A stretch of DNA of 64,000 nt, from contig NZ_SDPV01000002.1 in the NCBI RefSeq assembly GCF_004135625.1, positions 372,001-436,000 of the forward strand, in the 5' to 3' direction. The stretch comes from Pelagerythrobacter rhizovicinus. GTDB taxonomy: Bacteria > Pseudomonadota > Alphaproteobacteria > Sphingomonadales > Sphingomonadaceae. Positions 9,422 to 17,474 of the stretch are shown here, piece after piece (the stretch's first letter is position 1; every line of letters begins with the position of its first letter). The translations under genes and the position numbers were made by a program. The notes below the pieces were generated by a model. It did no database searches, was not told the DNA's origin, and saw nothing but the letters and a program-made list of their open reading frames with translations.

Positions 9422-10177
9422 ATGAGCCAACGCATCTACACCGCCGGTCTGGTCGTGATCGGCGACGAGATCCTCTCGGGCCGCACGCACGACCGGAACA
9501 TCGCGCAAGTGGCGAGCTGGCTGCAGGTGCAGGGCATCCGCCTGGCCGAAGTTCGCGTCGTGCCCGACGTGCTCGACCGGATCGTCGCCGCAGTGAACGC
9601 GCTGCGAGCGGAGAACGACTATCTCTTCACCACCGGCGGGATCGGTCCGACGCACGACGACATCACCGTCGACGCGGTCGCCGCCGCACTCGGCGTTCCG
9701 GTCGTCATCCACCCCCAGGCGCGCGCCGTTCTGGAGCGGTACTACGCCGACCGGGGCGGGCTCAACGAAGGGCGGCTGCGCATGGCCCGCGTGCCTGACG
9801 GCGCCGAACTGATCCCCAACCGCATGTCGGGCGCGCCGGGGATCAAGATCGGCAACGTCCACATGATGGCCGGCGTGCCGCACATCGCCGCGCAGATGCT
9901 CGACGCGCTGACCGGCACGCTGGAAGGCGGCGCGCCGCTGCTGAGCGAGACCGTCGGCGGCTATATCCCGGAAAGCGAAGTCGCCGTGCTGCTGCGCGAG
10001 GTCGAGCAGGCGCACGAGAACTGCCAGATCGGCAGCTATCCGTTCTTCCGCGAAGGCAAGGTGGGCGCGAACTTCGTGGTCCGCTCGACCGATCCCGATG
10101 CGCTGCAGAGCTGCGTCCACACCCTGTGCGAAGGGCTGGGGGAACTGGGCTTCGACTTCACCCCCGGCGGTATCTGA
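9422..10177 (+). CDS. CinA N-terminal (MoCF) domain protein
   Basis: 251 residues forming one molybdopterin-binding MoCF/CinA-type domain: GLVVIGDEILSGRTHDRN at the N-terminus and the signature TTGGIGPTHDDIT near residue 75. The C-terminal nicotinamide-nucleotide amidase domain of full CinA is absent, as is usual for the alphaproteobacterial stand-alone form annotated competence/damage-inducible protein A. It is likely cytoplasmic and binds a nucleotide or pyrophosphate; a link to competence is not shown. No operon partner is obvious: the deacetylase starts 55 bp downstream on the same strand. Confidence 0.9.
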   Translation: MSQRIYTAGLVVIGDEILSGRTHDRNIAQVASWLQVQGIRLAEVRVVPDVLDRIVAAVNALRAENDYLFTTGGIGPTHDDITVDAVAAALGVPVVIHPQARAVLERYYADRGGLNEGRLRMARVPDGAELIPNRMSGAPGIKIGNVHMMAGVPHIAAQMLDALTGTLEGGAPLLSETVGGYIPESEVAVLLREVEQAHENCQIGSYPFFREGKVGANFVVRSTDPDALQSCVHTLCEGLGELGFDFTPGGI

Positions 10178-10232
10178 AGCATCCGAGCCGGTGAGAACCC
10201 GGTTTTAACCTTGCATCGCTAAGCCTCCGCGC

Positions 10233-11195
10233 ATGACGGGGGTCTACATCACGATCGACACCGAATACGCGTCGAGCCTCGCGGGCCTCGGCCGCGCGGA
10301 GAATTTCGCGCGCTCGATCGCAGGAGAGACGCCCGAAGGTCCTGCCGGCGTGTTCTACAAGATGCGCCTGATGGAGCGGCACGGCCTCAAGGGCGTGTTC
10401 TTCGTCGATCCCATGCCTGCGCTGCTGTGGGGTCGCGAGGCGATCGCCGACGTGGTCCGCCCGATCGTCGAGGCGGGCCACGACGTCCAGCTCCACTGCC
10501 ACACCGAATGGCTCGAGCTTGCCGGCAGCGCCGGTCCGTTCGGTGGCCGGGCCGGCCGGAACATCGCCGACTTCGCGTTCGACGAACAGTGCGCGATCCT
10601 CGAATGGGCGCGCGATACGCTGGTGGCGGCCGGCGCGCCGCGGCCGGTCGCGTTTCGCGCGGGCAATTACGGCGCCAACGACGACACCCTGCGCGCTCTC
10701 TCCGAGGTCGGGCTCGCTTACGATACGAGCCATACCCCGGGCATCGCCGATGGCGCGTGCCGCATCTCGCTCACCCGCCGGCACCGGAGGCCGATCAGCC
10801 ATTGCGGCGTGATCGAAGTGCCGACCGGCTGCATCCGCACCTTCGGCGGCGGTCTGCGCCACGCGCAGGTCACCGCGATTTCCTCCCGCGAGATGGTGGC
10901 GGCGATCCGCCACGCGCGCGATCACAATCTGTCGAGCTTCACGCTCGTCTCCCACAGCTTCGAACTGCTGTGCCGCGCGCGGATGCGGGTCAATACGATC
11001 GTACGGCGGCGGTTCGAGAACCTGTGCAGGGGCATTGCCGACATGCCCGGCGTGGCCACCGCCACATATGCCGACAACCCGCCGGTTCCTTCGCCCCACG
11101 CCAGCGTGCGTCCGGTGCTGCCCGAGAGCCGCATGCGGGCCGGCATGCGGATGGCGGAGCAGTTTCTTTCGAACAGCCTCTACGGCGCGAGCTGA
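10233..11195 (+). CDS. Polysaccharide deacetylase-family protein
   Basis: 320 residues. The NodB-homology features visible are the first strand YITIDTEY with candidate catalytic Asp9/Glu11, the metal-ligand region DVQLHCHTEW at about residue 89, and FRAGNYGANDDTLRALSEVG, the motif-3 equivalent. No signal peptide or membrane segment is seen, so a cytoplasmic or glycan-precursor substrate is more likely than cell-wall chitin or peptidoglycan. The stop overlaps the start of the next gene (TGATG), so the two are translationally coupled. Together they suggest tailoring of an exopolysaccharide or glycolipid, which is inference from context. Confidence 0.85.
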   Translation: MTGVYITIDTEYASSLAGLGRAENFARSIAGETPEGPAGVFYKMRLMERHGLKGVFFVDPMPALLWGREAIADVVRPIVEAGHDVQLHCHTEWLELAGSAGPFGGRAGRNIADFAFDEQCAILEWARDTLVAAGAPRPVAFRAGNYGANDDTLRALSEVGLAYDTSHTPGIADGACRISLTRRHRRPISHCGVIEVPTGCIRTFGGGLRHAQVTAISSREMVAAIRHARDHNLSSFTLVSHSFELLCRARMRVNTIVRRRFENLCRGIADMPGVATATYADNPPVPSPHASVRPVLPESRMRAGMRMAEQFLSNSLYGAS

Positions 11196-12106
11196 TGGGG
11201 GCGGAAACGCCGATCCGCTTCGTCGTCGGCTCGCGGCAGGTGCTTGCCGTGCCGCGGCGGCTGATCAAGGTGACCCATTCTCTCGAGCAGCTCGTCGCCG
11301 GGACCTGCCGCGCCCTTCCCGAACTGGCAGACGACGCCGACGGCTACCGCGTGCTCTCCGCCCCCGCCGACGCTGTCCGGCCGCTGTTCGTGAACCACCC
11401 CGCCCTGATACCCGGCGGCGTCCGGCGCTACCGCCGGCACTACATCGCGATGGACGGCGGCTTCGAGAGCTACATGGCCGGCTTCTCGGGCCGGACGCGC
11501 TCGACGCTGCGGCGCAAGCGGCGCCGGTTCGCCGATGCCGGCGGCGGCAAGCTCGATGTGCGCGAGTATCGCGGCGGGGCGGGCTTCGATGCCTTCCTGC
11601 AAGCGGCTCTCCCGCTGTCGCGGGCGACGTACCAGGGCAGGTATCTCGGCGCCGGGCTTCCGGACACGCCGGGCGAACAGGCCATGCTGCGCGATGCCGC
11701 GGCGGAGGATCGCCTGCGCGCCTTCATCCTGTTCCTGAACGACGAGCCCGCCAGCTATCTCTGCCTGCCCGTCGAAGGCGAGACGCTCGTCTACGCCTGG
11801 CTCGGCTATCATCCCGAGACCGCGCACCTCTCGCCCGGAACCGTCCTCCAGCTCGCGGCGCTGGAGCGGCTGTTTGCGGAACAGCGGTTCCGCTTCTTCG
11901 ATTTCACCGAGGGCGAAGGAGCGCACAAGGCGCTGTTCGGCACCGCATCGGTCGAGGCGGCAAGCTTCTTCCTGCTGCGCGGGCGCGCCGCCAACCGGCT
12001 GCTGCTCGGCGCGCTGGAAGCCTTCGACGGTTCGGTCGCGACAGCCAGACGTGTGGCCGAGCGCAGCGGTGCGCTCGCGGGCGCGCGTCGCCTGCTCAGG
12101 CGCTAG
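11195..12106 (+). CDS. GNAT/CelD-like acyltransferase coupled to the deacetylase
   Basis: 303 residues from ATG 11195-11197, sharing one base with the deacetylase stop. The frame is open back to 10427, but that part only shadows the deacetylase gene. The protein resembles the CelD/BcsL group of GNAT acyltransferases: a basic region (SGRTRSTLRRKRRRF, about residues 92-106), the core EPASYLCLPVEGETLVYAWLG, and a final segment reading FFDFTEGEGAHKALFG, typical of the family. It probably transfers an acyl or aminoacyl group to a sugar or lipid carrier. N-deacetylation followed by re-acylation of a glycan amine would be a natural two-step job for the pair; this is inference. Confidence 0.75.
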   Translation: MGAETPIRFVVGSRQVLAVPRRLIKVTHSLEQLVAGTCRALPELADDADGYRVLSAPADAVRPLFVNHPALIPGGVRRYRRHYIAMDGGFESYMAGFSGRTRSTLRRKRRRFADAGGGKLDVREYRGGAGFDAFLQAALPLSRATYQGRYLGAGLPDTPGEQAMLRDAAAEDRLRAFILFLNDEPASYLCLPVEGETLVYAWLGYHPETAHLSPGTVLQLAALERLFAEQRFRFFDFTEGEGAHKALFGTASVEAASFFLLRGRAANRLLLGALEAFDGSVATARRVAERSGALAGARRLLRR

Positions 12107-12109
12107 CCG

Positions 12110-12289
12110 CTAGAGGTCGACGGTCCGGTCCTGCCTTTCCTCGAGGTCTTCGCGCACCTTGCGGGCACCCCGTTCCGATTGCTCGACCGTGTGCGCCCCG
12201 GCCTGCCTGTTCCTCATCCAGACGTAGACTGCCACGGCGAGGAGGAGGATCGGGCCGAGAATGACGGCAACGCCCCAGATGGAACCCAT
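12110..12289 (-). CDS. Small single-span membrane protein (59 aa)
   Basis: I found this by reading the minus strand between the acyltransferase and L1. ATG 12289-12287 opens a 59-residue frame ending at TAG 12112-12110. It starts MGSIWGVAVILGPILLLAVA, one hydrophobic span of about 22 residues, followed by a positively charged anchor (WMRNRQAG) and a charged helix rich in Glu/Arg (ERGARKVREDLEERQD). This N-out or N-in single-pass layout, together with codon use like its neighbours, favours a real gene. The function is unknown. It lies downstream of the L1 terminator, so it probably has its own promoter. Confidence 0.6.
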   Translation of the reverse strand: MGSIWGVAVILGPILLLAVAVYVWMRNRQAGAHTVEQSERGARKVREDLEERQDRTVDL

Positions 12290-12352
12290 TGGTCTGCTCC
12301 TTGAATCAGCTCATCAAGGAAACGCGCGGCGGTACCGATCTTTCCGAACGAT

Positions 12353-12390
12353 CAAAGAGAAAGGGCCGGAAAGATCGCTCCTCCCGGCCC
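12353..12390 (-). terminator. Rho-independent terminator after rplA
   Basis: On the minus strand a stem GGGCCGG / CCGGCCC (12390-12384 with 12369-12363) is followed by TTTCTCTTT. It lies 25 bp past the rplA stop, as expected for the end of the L11-L1 transcript. Confidence 0.75.
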
Positions 12391-12414
12391 TCCACTTTTT
12401 CTCTTGCGCCTCGA

Positions 12415-13110
12415 TCAGGCGCCTTCGACCTCGGCGAGGTCGAGCTTGAGGCCCGGGCCCATCGAGCTGGTCAGGGTGACCTTGCGGACGTACTTGCCCT
12501 TGGCACCCGCCGGCTTGGCCTTCACCACGGCGTCGGTCAGCGCCTTGAAGTTCTTCAGCAGGTCCTCGTCCTTGAACGAGAGCTTGCCGATGCCGGAGTG
12601 GATGATGCCCTGCTTCTCGACGCGGAATTCGACCTGGCCCGCCTTGGCGTCCTTCACGGCCTGCTCCACGTTCGGCGTCACGGTGCCGAGCTTCGGGTTC
12701 GGCATCAGGCCCTTGGGGCCCAGAACCTTACCGAGGCGGCCGACCACGCCCATCATGTCCGGCGTCGCGATCACGCGGTCGTAGTCGAGGTTGCCGTTCT
12801 GCATGTCTTCCATCAGGTCCTCGGCACCGACCTTGTCGGCCCCGGCGGCGAGCGCCTTGTCGGCGTTGTCGCCGCGCGCGAAGACCGCGACCTTGACGTC
12901 CTTGCCCGTGCCCGAAGGCAGCGAGACCATGCCTCGGACCATCTGGTCGGCGTGGCGCGGATCGACGCCGAGGTTCATCGCGACCTCGACCGTCTCGTCG
13001 AACTTCTTGCTCGCGTACTGGCGCAGGGTGCTCAGCGCCTCTTCGACGTTGTAGAGCTTCTCGGCGTCGAGCTCGGCGAGCGTCTTCTGCTTCTTCGTCA
13101 GCTTTGCCAT
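12415..13110 (-). CDS. rplA: 50S ribosomal protein L1
   Basis: 231 residues, normal full length for bacterial L1. The C-terminal half carries the L1 signature region ([18 protein letters not shown], near residue 130) and ends ...[21 protein letters not shown]1 binds 23S rRNA at the mobile stalk near the E site. In many bacteria it also represses translation of the L11-L1 message by binding its leader. It starts 4 bp after the rplK stop, so the two form one operon, and a terminator follows at 12353-12390. Confidence 0.98.
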   Translation of the reverse strand: MAKLTKKQKTLAELDAEKLYNVEEALSTLRQYASKKFDETVEVAMNLGVDPRHADQMVRGMVSLPSGTGKDVKVAVFARGDNADKALAAGADKVGAEDLMEDMQNGNLDYDRVIATPDMMGVVGRLGKVLGPKGLMPNPKLGTVTPNVEQAVKDAKAGQVEFRVEKQGIIHSGIGKLSFKDEDLLKNFKALTDAVVKAKPAGAKGKYVRKVTLTSSMGPGLKLDLAEVEGA

Positions 13111-13114
13111 CGGA

Positions 13115-13546
13115 TCAGCCCTCCACCACTTCGAGGCCCATCGAACGCGCGGAGCCTTCGATGATCTTGGTCGCCTGCTCGATATCGTTCGCGTTGAGAT
13201 CCTTCATCTTGGTCTCGGCGATCTCGGCAAGCTGCGAGCGTTTGATCGTCCCGGCCGAAACCTTGCCCGGCTCCTTCGAGCCCGACTTGAGCTTGGCCGC
13301 GCGCTTGATCAGGAAGCTCGCGGGCGGGGTCTTGGTGACGAAGCTGAACGAGCGATCCGCATAGACCGTGATGATGGTCGGGATCGGCATCGACTTCTCG
13401 AGATCCTGCGTCGCGGCGTTGAACGCCTTGCAGAATTCCATGATGTTGACGCCGCGCTGACCGAGCGCGGGGCCGATCGGCGGGCTGGGGTTGGCGACGC
13501 CAGCCGGCACCTGCAGCTTGATGTAGCCGTCGATTTTCTTGGCCAT
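13115..13546 (-). CDS. rplK: 50S ribosomal protein L11
   Basis: 143 residues, full length. The N-terminal domain shows the proline-rich [20 protein letters not shown] signature and the C-terminal rRNA-binding domain contains [11 protein letters not shown] at the end. L11 builds the GTPase-associated centre on 23S rRNA with L10 and thiostrepton-loop RNA. An AGGAGTG site precedes ATG 13546. It is first in the rplK-rplA operon and is separated from nusG upstream by a 729-bp gap, so it must use a promoter within that gap unless read through from nusG. Confidence 0.98.
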   Translation of the reverse strand: MAKKIDGYIKLQVPAGVANPSPPIGPALGQRGVNIMEFCKAFNAATQDLEKSMPIPTIITVYADRSFSFVTKTPPASFLIKRAAKLKSGSKEPGKVSAGTIKRSQLAEIAETKMKDLNANDIEQATKIIEGSARSMGLEVVEG

Positions 13547-14275
13547 GAGGCCACTCCTTTCTCACTGTCGCTCCGGCCGCAACCGAAGCTCATGGTAAGC
13601 GGTCAAGCGGCCTGCCCCAGATCGCTGGAAAAGCAGACCTCCCGCATGGATTCCCGATGCTGTCGCGTGGGAAGGCGCGCAGATAGCGCCAACAGCGCGA
13701 AATGCAAGCGATTGTGCCCGCGGCGGCGCGACAAGGCGACACCGGGCGCGTGACACTCGTGCCGGGTTTAGCATCTGTAACCTTGTCGCCTTTCCCCTTA
13801 CGCACCAGAGACTTGCGGGGCGCCCGCGCGCACCGGGTGTGGCTTTTCCCATCGCGAAAGCCACACTGTCACCTTGCACCGTCACCTTCGCCACCCGGCG
13901 GCGGGAGACTGCCGACATTCCGGCGCGCGAATCGCTCACCCGATAGAACATATGCGGAACGTAAGCAGGAAACGCACATGTAGGAAAGCACTAAACGGCT
14001 TGCCCGGTCTGCCTCGCTGTCCGCCTCTCGCGGTATTTTGTTCACGCGGAGACGCAGAGACGCGGAGAGAACGCGCTCGCGCCGCAGGTGCATTGCCAAG
14101 CCTATGGCCCGACCTCGAACCGGCGATACAGATGAAGAGCGGCTGCGCCGCGGGCGCAACACCCCCCGCGTCTCCGCGTCTCTGCGTGAATCCCGACTAT
14201 CTGCCTCCGCCATCCGCGACGCGGCGGCGGCCTGAGGTCCCCGCCTGCGCGGGGGCTCACGCGTCTGCGCGGGCG
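13547..14275. other. 729-bp non-coding gap between nusG and rplK
   Basis: No convincing gene lies here: the short frames on either strand have no usable start context or family signature. The half nearer rplK must carry the rplK promoter and leader. The half nearer nusG holds an inverted repeat (listed separately). It is longer than the usual spacing between these genes. Confidence 0.6.
14040..14195. repeat. Inverted-repeat intergenic element
   Basis: An arm at 14040-14071, made of two near-copies of the unit ACGCGGAGACGCAGAGA, is matched in inverted orientation at 14167-14195 (CGCGTCTCCGCGTCTCTG, then CGTGAATC). The two arms enclose about 95 bp with no gene. The arms pair imperfectly because of unit slippage. 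The structure looks like a non-autonomous palindromic or MITE-type element. Confidence 0.6.
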
Positions 14276-14812
14276 CTACTTGACCAGTTCGACCTGTTCG
14301 AAGTCGAGCTCCACCGGCGTCGCGCGGCCGAAGATCGAGACGCTGACCTTGACCTTGGCCTTGTCGAAGTCGAGCTCTTCCACCACGCCGTTGAAGCTGG
14401 CGAACGGGCCGTCGAGCACCTTGACCTGGTCGCCGATCTCGTAATCGACGCTGATGTCCTTCTTGGGCGCGGCCTTGGCTTCCTCGACGCCGCCGAAATA
14501 GCGCGCCGCTTCCTTCTCGGAGATCGGCTGCGGCTTGTTGCCGGAGCCGAGGAAGCCGGTGACCTTGGGCGTGTTCTTGACCAGGTGATAGACGTCGTCC
14601 GTCAGCCGCAGCTTGGCGAGCACGTAGCCGGGCATGAACTTGCGTTCGACCTGGACCTTCTTGCCGCGCTTGACCTCGGTCACGGTTTCGGTCGGGACCT
14701 GCACTTCCTCCACCGCCTCGGACAGCCCCAGCCGTTCGGCTTCGGCGATGATCGCGTCGCGGACCTTGTTCTCGAAACCCGAATAGGCGTGGATGATGTA
14801 CCAGCGAGCCAT
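14276..14812 (-). CDS. nusG: Transcription termination/antitermination protein NusG
   Basis: 178 residues. The N-terminal NGN domain starts MARWYIIHAYSGFENKVRDA, includes the FMPGYVLAKL motif near residue 65, and a KOW domain ends the protein (GDQVKVLDGPFASFNGVVEE ... VELDFEQVELVK). NusG binds the RNA polymerase clamp, suppresses pausing and links to Rho or ribosomal S10. It lies 34 bp downstream of secE on the same strand, the standard pairing. Confidence 0.97.
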   Translation of the reverse strand: MARWYIIHAYSGFENKVRDAIIAEAERLGLSEAVEEVQVPTETVTEVKRGKKVQVERKFMPGYVLAKLRLTDDVYHLVKNTPKVTGFLGSGNKPQPISEKEAARYFGGVEEAKAAPKKDISVDYEIGDQVKVLDGPFASFNGVVEELDFDKAKVKVSVSIFGRATPVELDFEQVELVK

Positions 14813-14846
14813 TGTGATCCCTGTCGTGTCGTTCGTGTTTTTTCGA

Positions 14847-15041
14847 TCAGGCCAGCGTCAGCAGCCAGCGCACCACCGCGCCGAAGGCCGAATCGACGCC
14901 GAGGAAGAACAGCGAGAGGACCAGCATCATGATGCCGACGAAGATCGACGTGCGGACCGTCTCTTCGCGCGTCGGCCACACCACCTTGCTGCCTTCGGCG
15001 CGGACCTGGCGGATGAATTCCCCGGGAGTGGTCTTGGCCAT
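14847..15041 (-). CDS. secE: Preprotein translocase subunit SecE
   Basis: 64 residues from ATG 15041 (MAKTTPGEFIRQVRAEGSKV). The frame extends to 15095, but this start gives the family's usual length. It has the SecE signature VWPTREETVRTSIFV followed by one transmembrane helix (about residues 35-58). SecE clamps SecY in the inner-membrane protein-conducting channel. It is followed by nusG. Upstream, the usual tRNA-Trp neighbour is displaced by about 2.2 kb by a symporter gene on the opposite strand. Confidence 0.93.
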   Translation of the reverse strand: MAKTTPGEFIRQVRAEGSKVVWPTREETVRTSIFVGIMMLVLSLFFLGVDSAFGAVVRWLLTLA

Positions 15042-15351
15042 GTGCTCTCTCGCTCTTGCCTGAAATTCCTGTTGCGCCTTCCGGAATGGGACCATCGCCG
15101 CCCCGGTTCAAGTCCGGGAGGGGCTTTTCGAGGCTCCGATGTCGGAAGGCGGCCTGCATTTAGTCTGCACGCAATGCAAAAGCAAGGCAGGCGCGGTCCC
15201 GATCGCCCGGACCCACGGTGCGCGCCGTAAAGCGCCGCCACGCCGGGCTCGGGGAGCCTATCCGGTTGCAATGGAAACTTGGGACTGGTCCTTGCGGCAT
15301 CACGCCGTTAGCGTGGCGCCTTTTCAAGGGACGCATGAGGGGACAGAGCGA

Positions 15352-16893
15352 ATGGCAACAGGCCAGGCACCAGCCGCGCTGGGCGAACGATTGATCGAAC
15401 CGGTCACCAACATATCCGATTTCATCTGGGGCGGCACCTGGAACGGGGAGCAGCTGATCCCCATCCCCCCGCTGGCCGTGATCCTGCTCGGCGTGGGGCT
15501 GTGGATCATGGTGGGGCTGCGCTTCTACCCGATCGTCAAGTTCGGCGCCGCGGTACGCGGGCTGTTCGCCAGCCGGAAGGGATCCGGCTCGGGCGAGATC
15601 AGCCCGTTCGCGGCGCTGTCCACCGCGCTTTCGGGCCAGGTCGGCACGGGCAACCTGGCCGGCGTCGCGACCGCGATCGCGCTCGGCGGCCCCGGGGCGG
15701 TGTTCTGGATGTGGGTCACCGCACTGTTCGGCATGGCGCTCGCCTTCGCCGAAGGGAGCCTCGCCATCCGCTACCGCGAAACCACCTCCGACGGCGTCGC
15801 GCGCGGCGGACCGATGAGCTACATCATGATGGGCCTCGGCCCGAAATGGACCTGGCTCGCCATCGTGTTCTGCCTCGGCACCCTGTTTTCCGCGCTCGTC
15901 ACCGGCAACTCGATCCAGGCCAACGAGGTTGCGAGCGGGCTCAACGAGCTGTTCGGGCTGGAGCGCTGGCTCGGCGGGCTGATCGTCGCGATCGCGGTGT
16001 TCGTCGTCATCATCGGCGGCATCAAGTCGATCGGCAATGTCGCCGAGAAGGTCGTGCCCTTCATGGCCGCGGCCTATATCGTGATGGCGATCACGGCGCT
16101 GATCCTCAATTTCGGCGACTTGCCCGAGACCTTCGGCCGCATTTTCGGCGGGGCGTTCAACGCACAGAGCGCGAGCGGCGGGTTCGTCGGCGCGGCGATC
16201 ATCCTGGCGATCCGCGCAGGCGTCGCCCGCGGGCTGTTCTCGAACGAGGCCGGTCAGGGCTCGACCCCGATGGCGCATGCCGTCGCGCAGACCGACGATC
16301 CCGAGCAGCAGGGCCGCATGGCGATGCTCGGCACGTTCATCGACACGATCGTGATCTGCACGATGACCGCGCTGGTGATCCTGACCGTGCAGGGCGACTT
16401 CACCTACAACGGCCAGCCGGTCGATCACGTCTGGCAATCGGACCTCGGCACGACCGCCATGTCCGGCTTCGTCACCACCTCGGGCGCGTTCGCCGCGGCT
16501 TTCCCGTTCGAGATCTTCTCGGTGCCGCTGGGGACATTCGTCGCCAGCGTGGCGCTGATCCTGTTCGTCTTCACCACGATGCTCACCTGGTCGTATTACG
16601 GCGAGCGCGCGATCACCTTCATCTACGACCGCGTGCCGGGCTCGACCCGCGGCGGGGAAAAGAAGCTGCATGTCGCGTGGCGGGTGATCTGGTGCATCGC
16701 GATCTTCATCGGCGCGACGCAGCCGTCGCAGCTCGTCTGGCGGCTCGGCGATATTTCCAACGCGACGATGGCGCTGCCGAACCTGCTTGCGCTGGCGCTG
16801 CTCTCGGGCGTGGTGTTCAAGCTGGCACGGGGAGAACGGACCGCGGGGCGGGACTACCACCGTGAGACCTCGGAAGAGCCCGAGGAATACTGA
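15352..16893 (+). CDS. Alanine/glycine:cation symporter (AGCS family)
   Basis: 513 residues from ATG 15352; the open frame back to 15139 overlaps the divergent secE promoter region and carries no domain. About 10-11 hydrophobic helices are visible. The family signature reads GVARGLFSNEAGQGSTPMAH near residue 290, and TALSGQVGTGNLAGVATAIA near residue 95 matches the conserved substrate-site loop. AGCS proteins import alanine or glycine with sodium or protons across the inner membrane. The gene sits between secE and tRNA-Trp and is oriented against both, so it appears inserted into a conserved arrangement. A hairpin follows the stop. Confidence 0.92.
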   Translation: MATGQAPAALGERLIEPVTNISDFIWGGTWNGEQLIPIPPLAVILLGVGLWIMVGLRFYPIVKFGAAVRGLFASRKGSGSGEISPFAALSTALSGQVGTGNLAGVATAIALGGPGAVFWMWVTALFGMALAFAEGSLAIRYRETTSDGVARGGPMSYIMMGLGPKWTWLAIVFCLGTLFSALVTGNSIQANEVASGLNELFGLERWLGGLIVAIAVFVVIIGGIKSIGNVAEKVVPFMAAAYIVMAITALILNFGDLPETFGRIFGGAFNAQSASGGFVGAAIILAIRAGVARGLFSNEAGQGSTPMAHAVAQTDDPEQQGRMAMLGTFIDTIVICTMTALVILTVQGDFTYNGQPVDHVWQSDLGTTAMSGFVTTSGAFAAAFPFEIFSVPLGTFVASVALILFVFTTMLTWSYYGERAITFIYDRVPGSTRGGEKKLHVAWRVIWCIAIFIGATQPSQLVWRLGDISNATMALPNLLALALLSGVVFKLARGERTAGRDYHRETSEEPEEY

Positions 16894-16907
16894 CGCGCAC
16901 CGCGCAA

Positions 16908-16939
16908 AAGGGGCCGGCCGCCTGAACGGCCGGCCCCTT
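16908..16939. terminator. Strong hairpin after the symporter, possible bidirectional terminator
   Basis: A perfect 13-bp stem AAGGGGCCGGCCG / CGGCCGGCCCCTT with a 6-base loop lies 15 bp after the symporter stop and 12 bp past the end of the 49-residue minus-strand gene. The T tracts are short (CTTG on plus, CTTTTG on minus), so efficiency is uncertain. Confidence 0.65.
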
Positions 16940-16950
16940 GCACGTCGATT

Positions 16951-17100
16951 CTAGTGCGTGCCGAACAGCCGGGCCAGAAGCCCGGGTTCTTCCATCGGCC
17001 GAATCGGCCCGTGCATCATGTATCGCAGCGAGGCGTCGCGGTGCGGGCGCGGTTGCACCCAGCCATCGGGACGGCTGCTGCGGAAGGACAAACTCGACAT
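16951..17100 (-). CDS. Small protein of unknown function (49 aa)
   Basis: ATG 17100-17098 is preceded by a strong GGAGGTAA ribosome site at 6-bp spacing. The frame runs 49 residues to TAG 16953-16951. The sequence is basic and proline-rich, beginning MSSLSFRSSRPDGWVQPRPH, with a central SLRYMMHGPIRPMEEPG and a C-terminal LLARLFGTH. No membrane span or known domain is seen. The excellent ribosome site and the position between tRNA-Trp and a terminator hairpin support a real gene. It is too short for standard ORF filters. I cannot assign a function. Confidence 0.6.
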   Translation of the reverse strand: MSSLSFRSSRPDGWVQPRPHRDASLRYMMHGPIRPMEEPGLLARLFGTH

Positions 17101-17299
17101 GGCCTTTACCTCCATGAACATTTGCACCCTCCGTCCGACGCTTATAATGACCGGTTCGCCGCAGCGGTTCCCACCATTTTTTCGCTCTTGGGGCAGCCGT
17201 CGCCCTCACCCTGCGCCAGCGCAGGACTTCCGGGGCAGTTCCCGAAAAGCGGAAATTTTCATGAGATGTGGCGCGAATGCCATCGCGGCCGATACCGCC

Positions 17300-17375
17300 T
17301 GGCAGGGGTGACAGGATTCGAACCCGTGGCCCTCGGTTTTGGAGACCGATGCTCTACCAACTGAGCTACACCCCT
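17300..17375 (-). tRNA. tRNA-Trp (anticodon CCA)
   Basis: On the minus strand a 76-nt cloverleaf starts AGGGGTGTAGCTCAGTTGG and ends GTTCGAATCCTGTCACCCCTGCCA in pieces that pair correctly. The acceptor stem is AGGGGTG with CACCCCT, the anticodon loop is CTCCAAA with anticodon CCA, the T loop is TTCGAAT, and the 3' CCA is encoded. In related genomes this tRNA sits just before secE. Confidence 0.96.
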
Positions 17376-17474
17376 GCAGGCGGAAGCGCCCTCTAGAGCC
17401 AAGCACGAAGGATGGCAAGGCGGCGCGCGCATCGCGCTAGGAACTTGCCGCCGTGCGCGGTATGGGCGGCAGCG

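Noticed and set aside
13702-13983. 93-residue plus frame in the nusG-rplK gap
   Set aside because: No ribosome site, composition unlike neighbours (Pro/Arg/Ser-rich), no domain.
17206-17418. Minus frame reading through tRNA-Trp
   Set aside because: It contains the tRNA sequence itself, a common false frame over tRNA genes.
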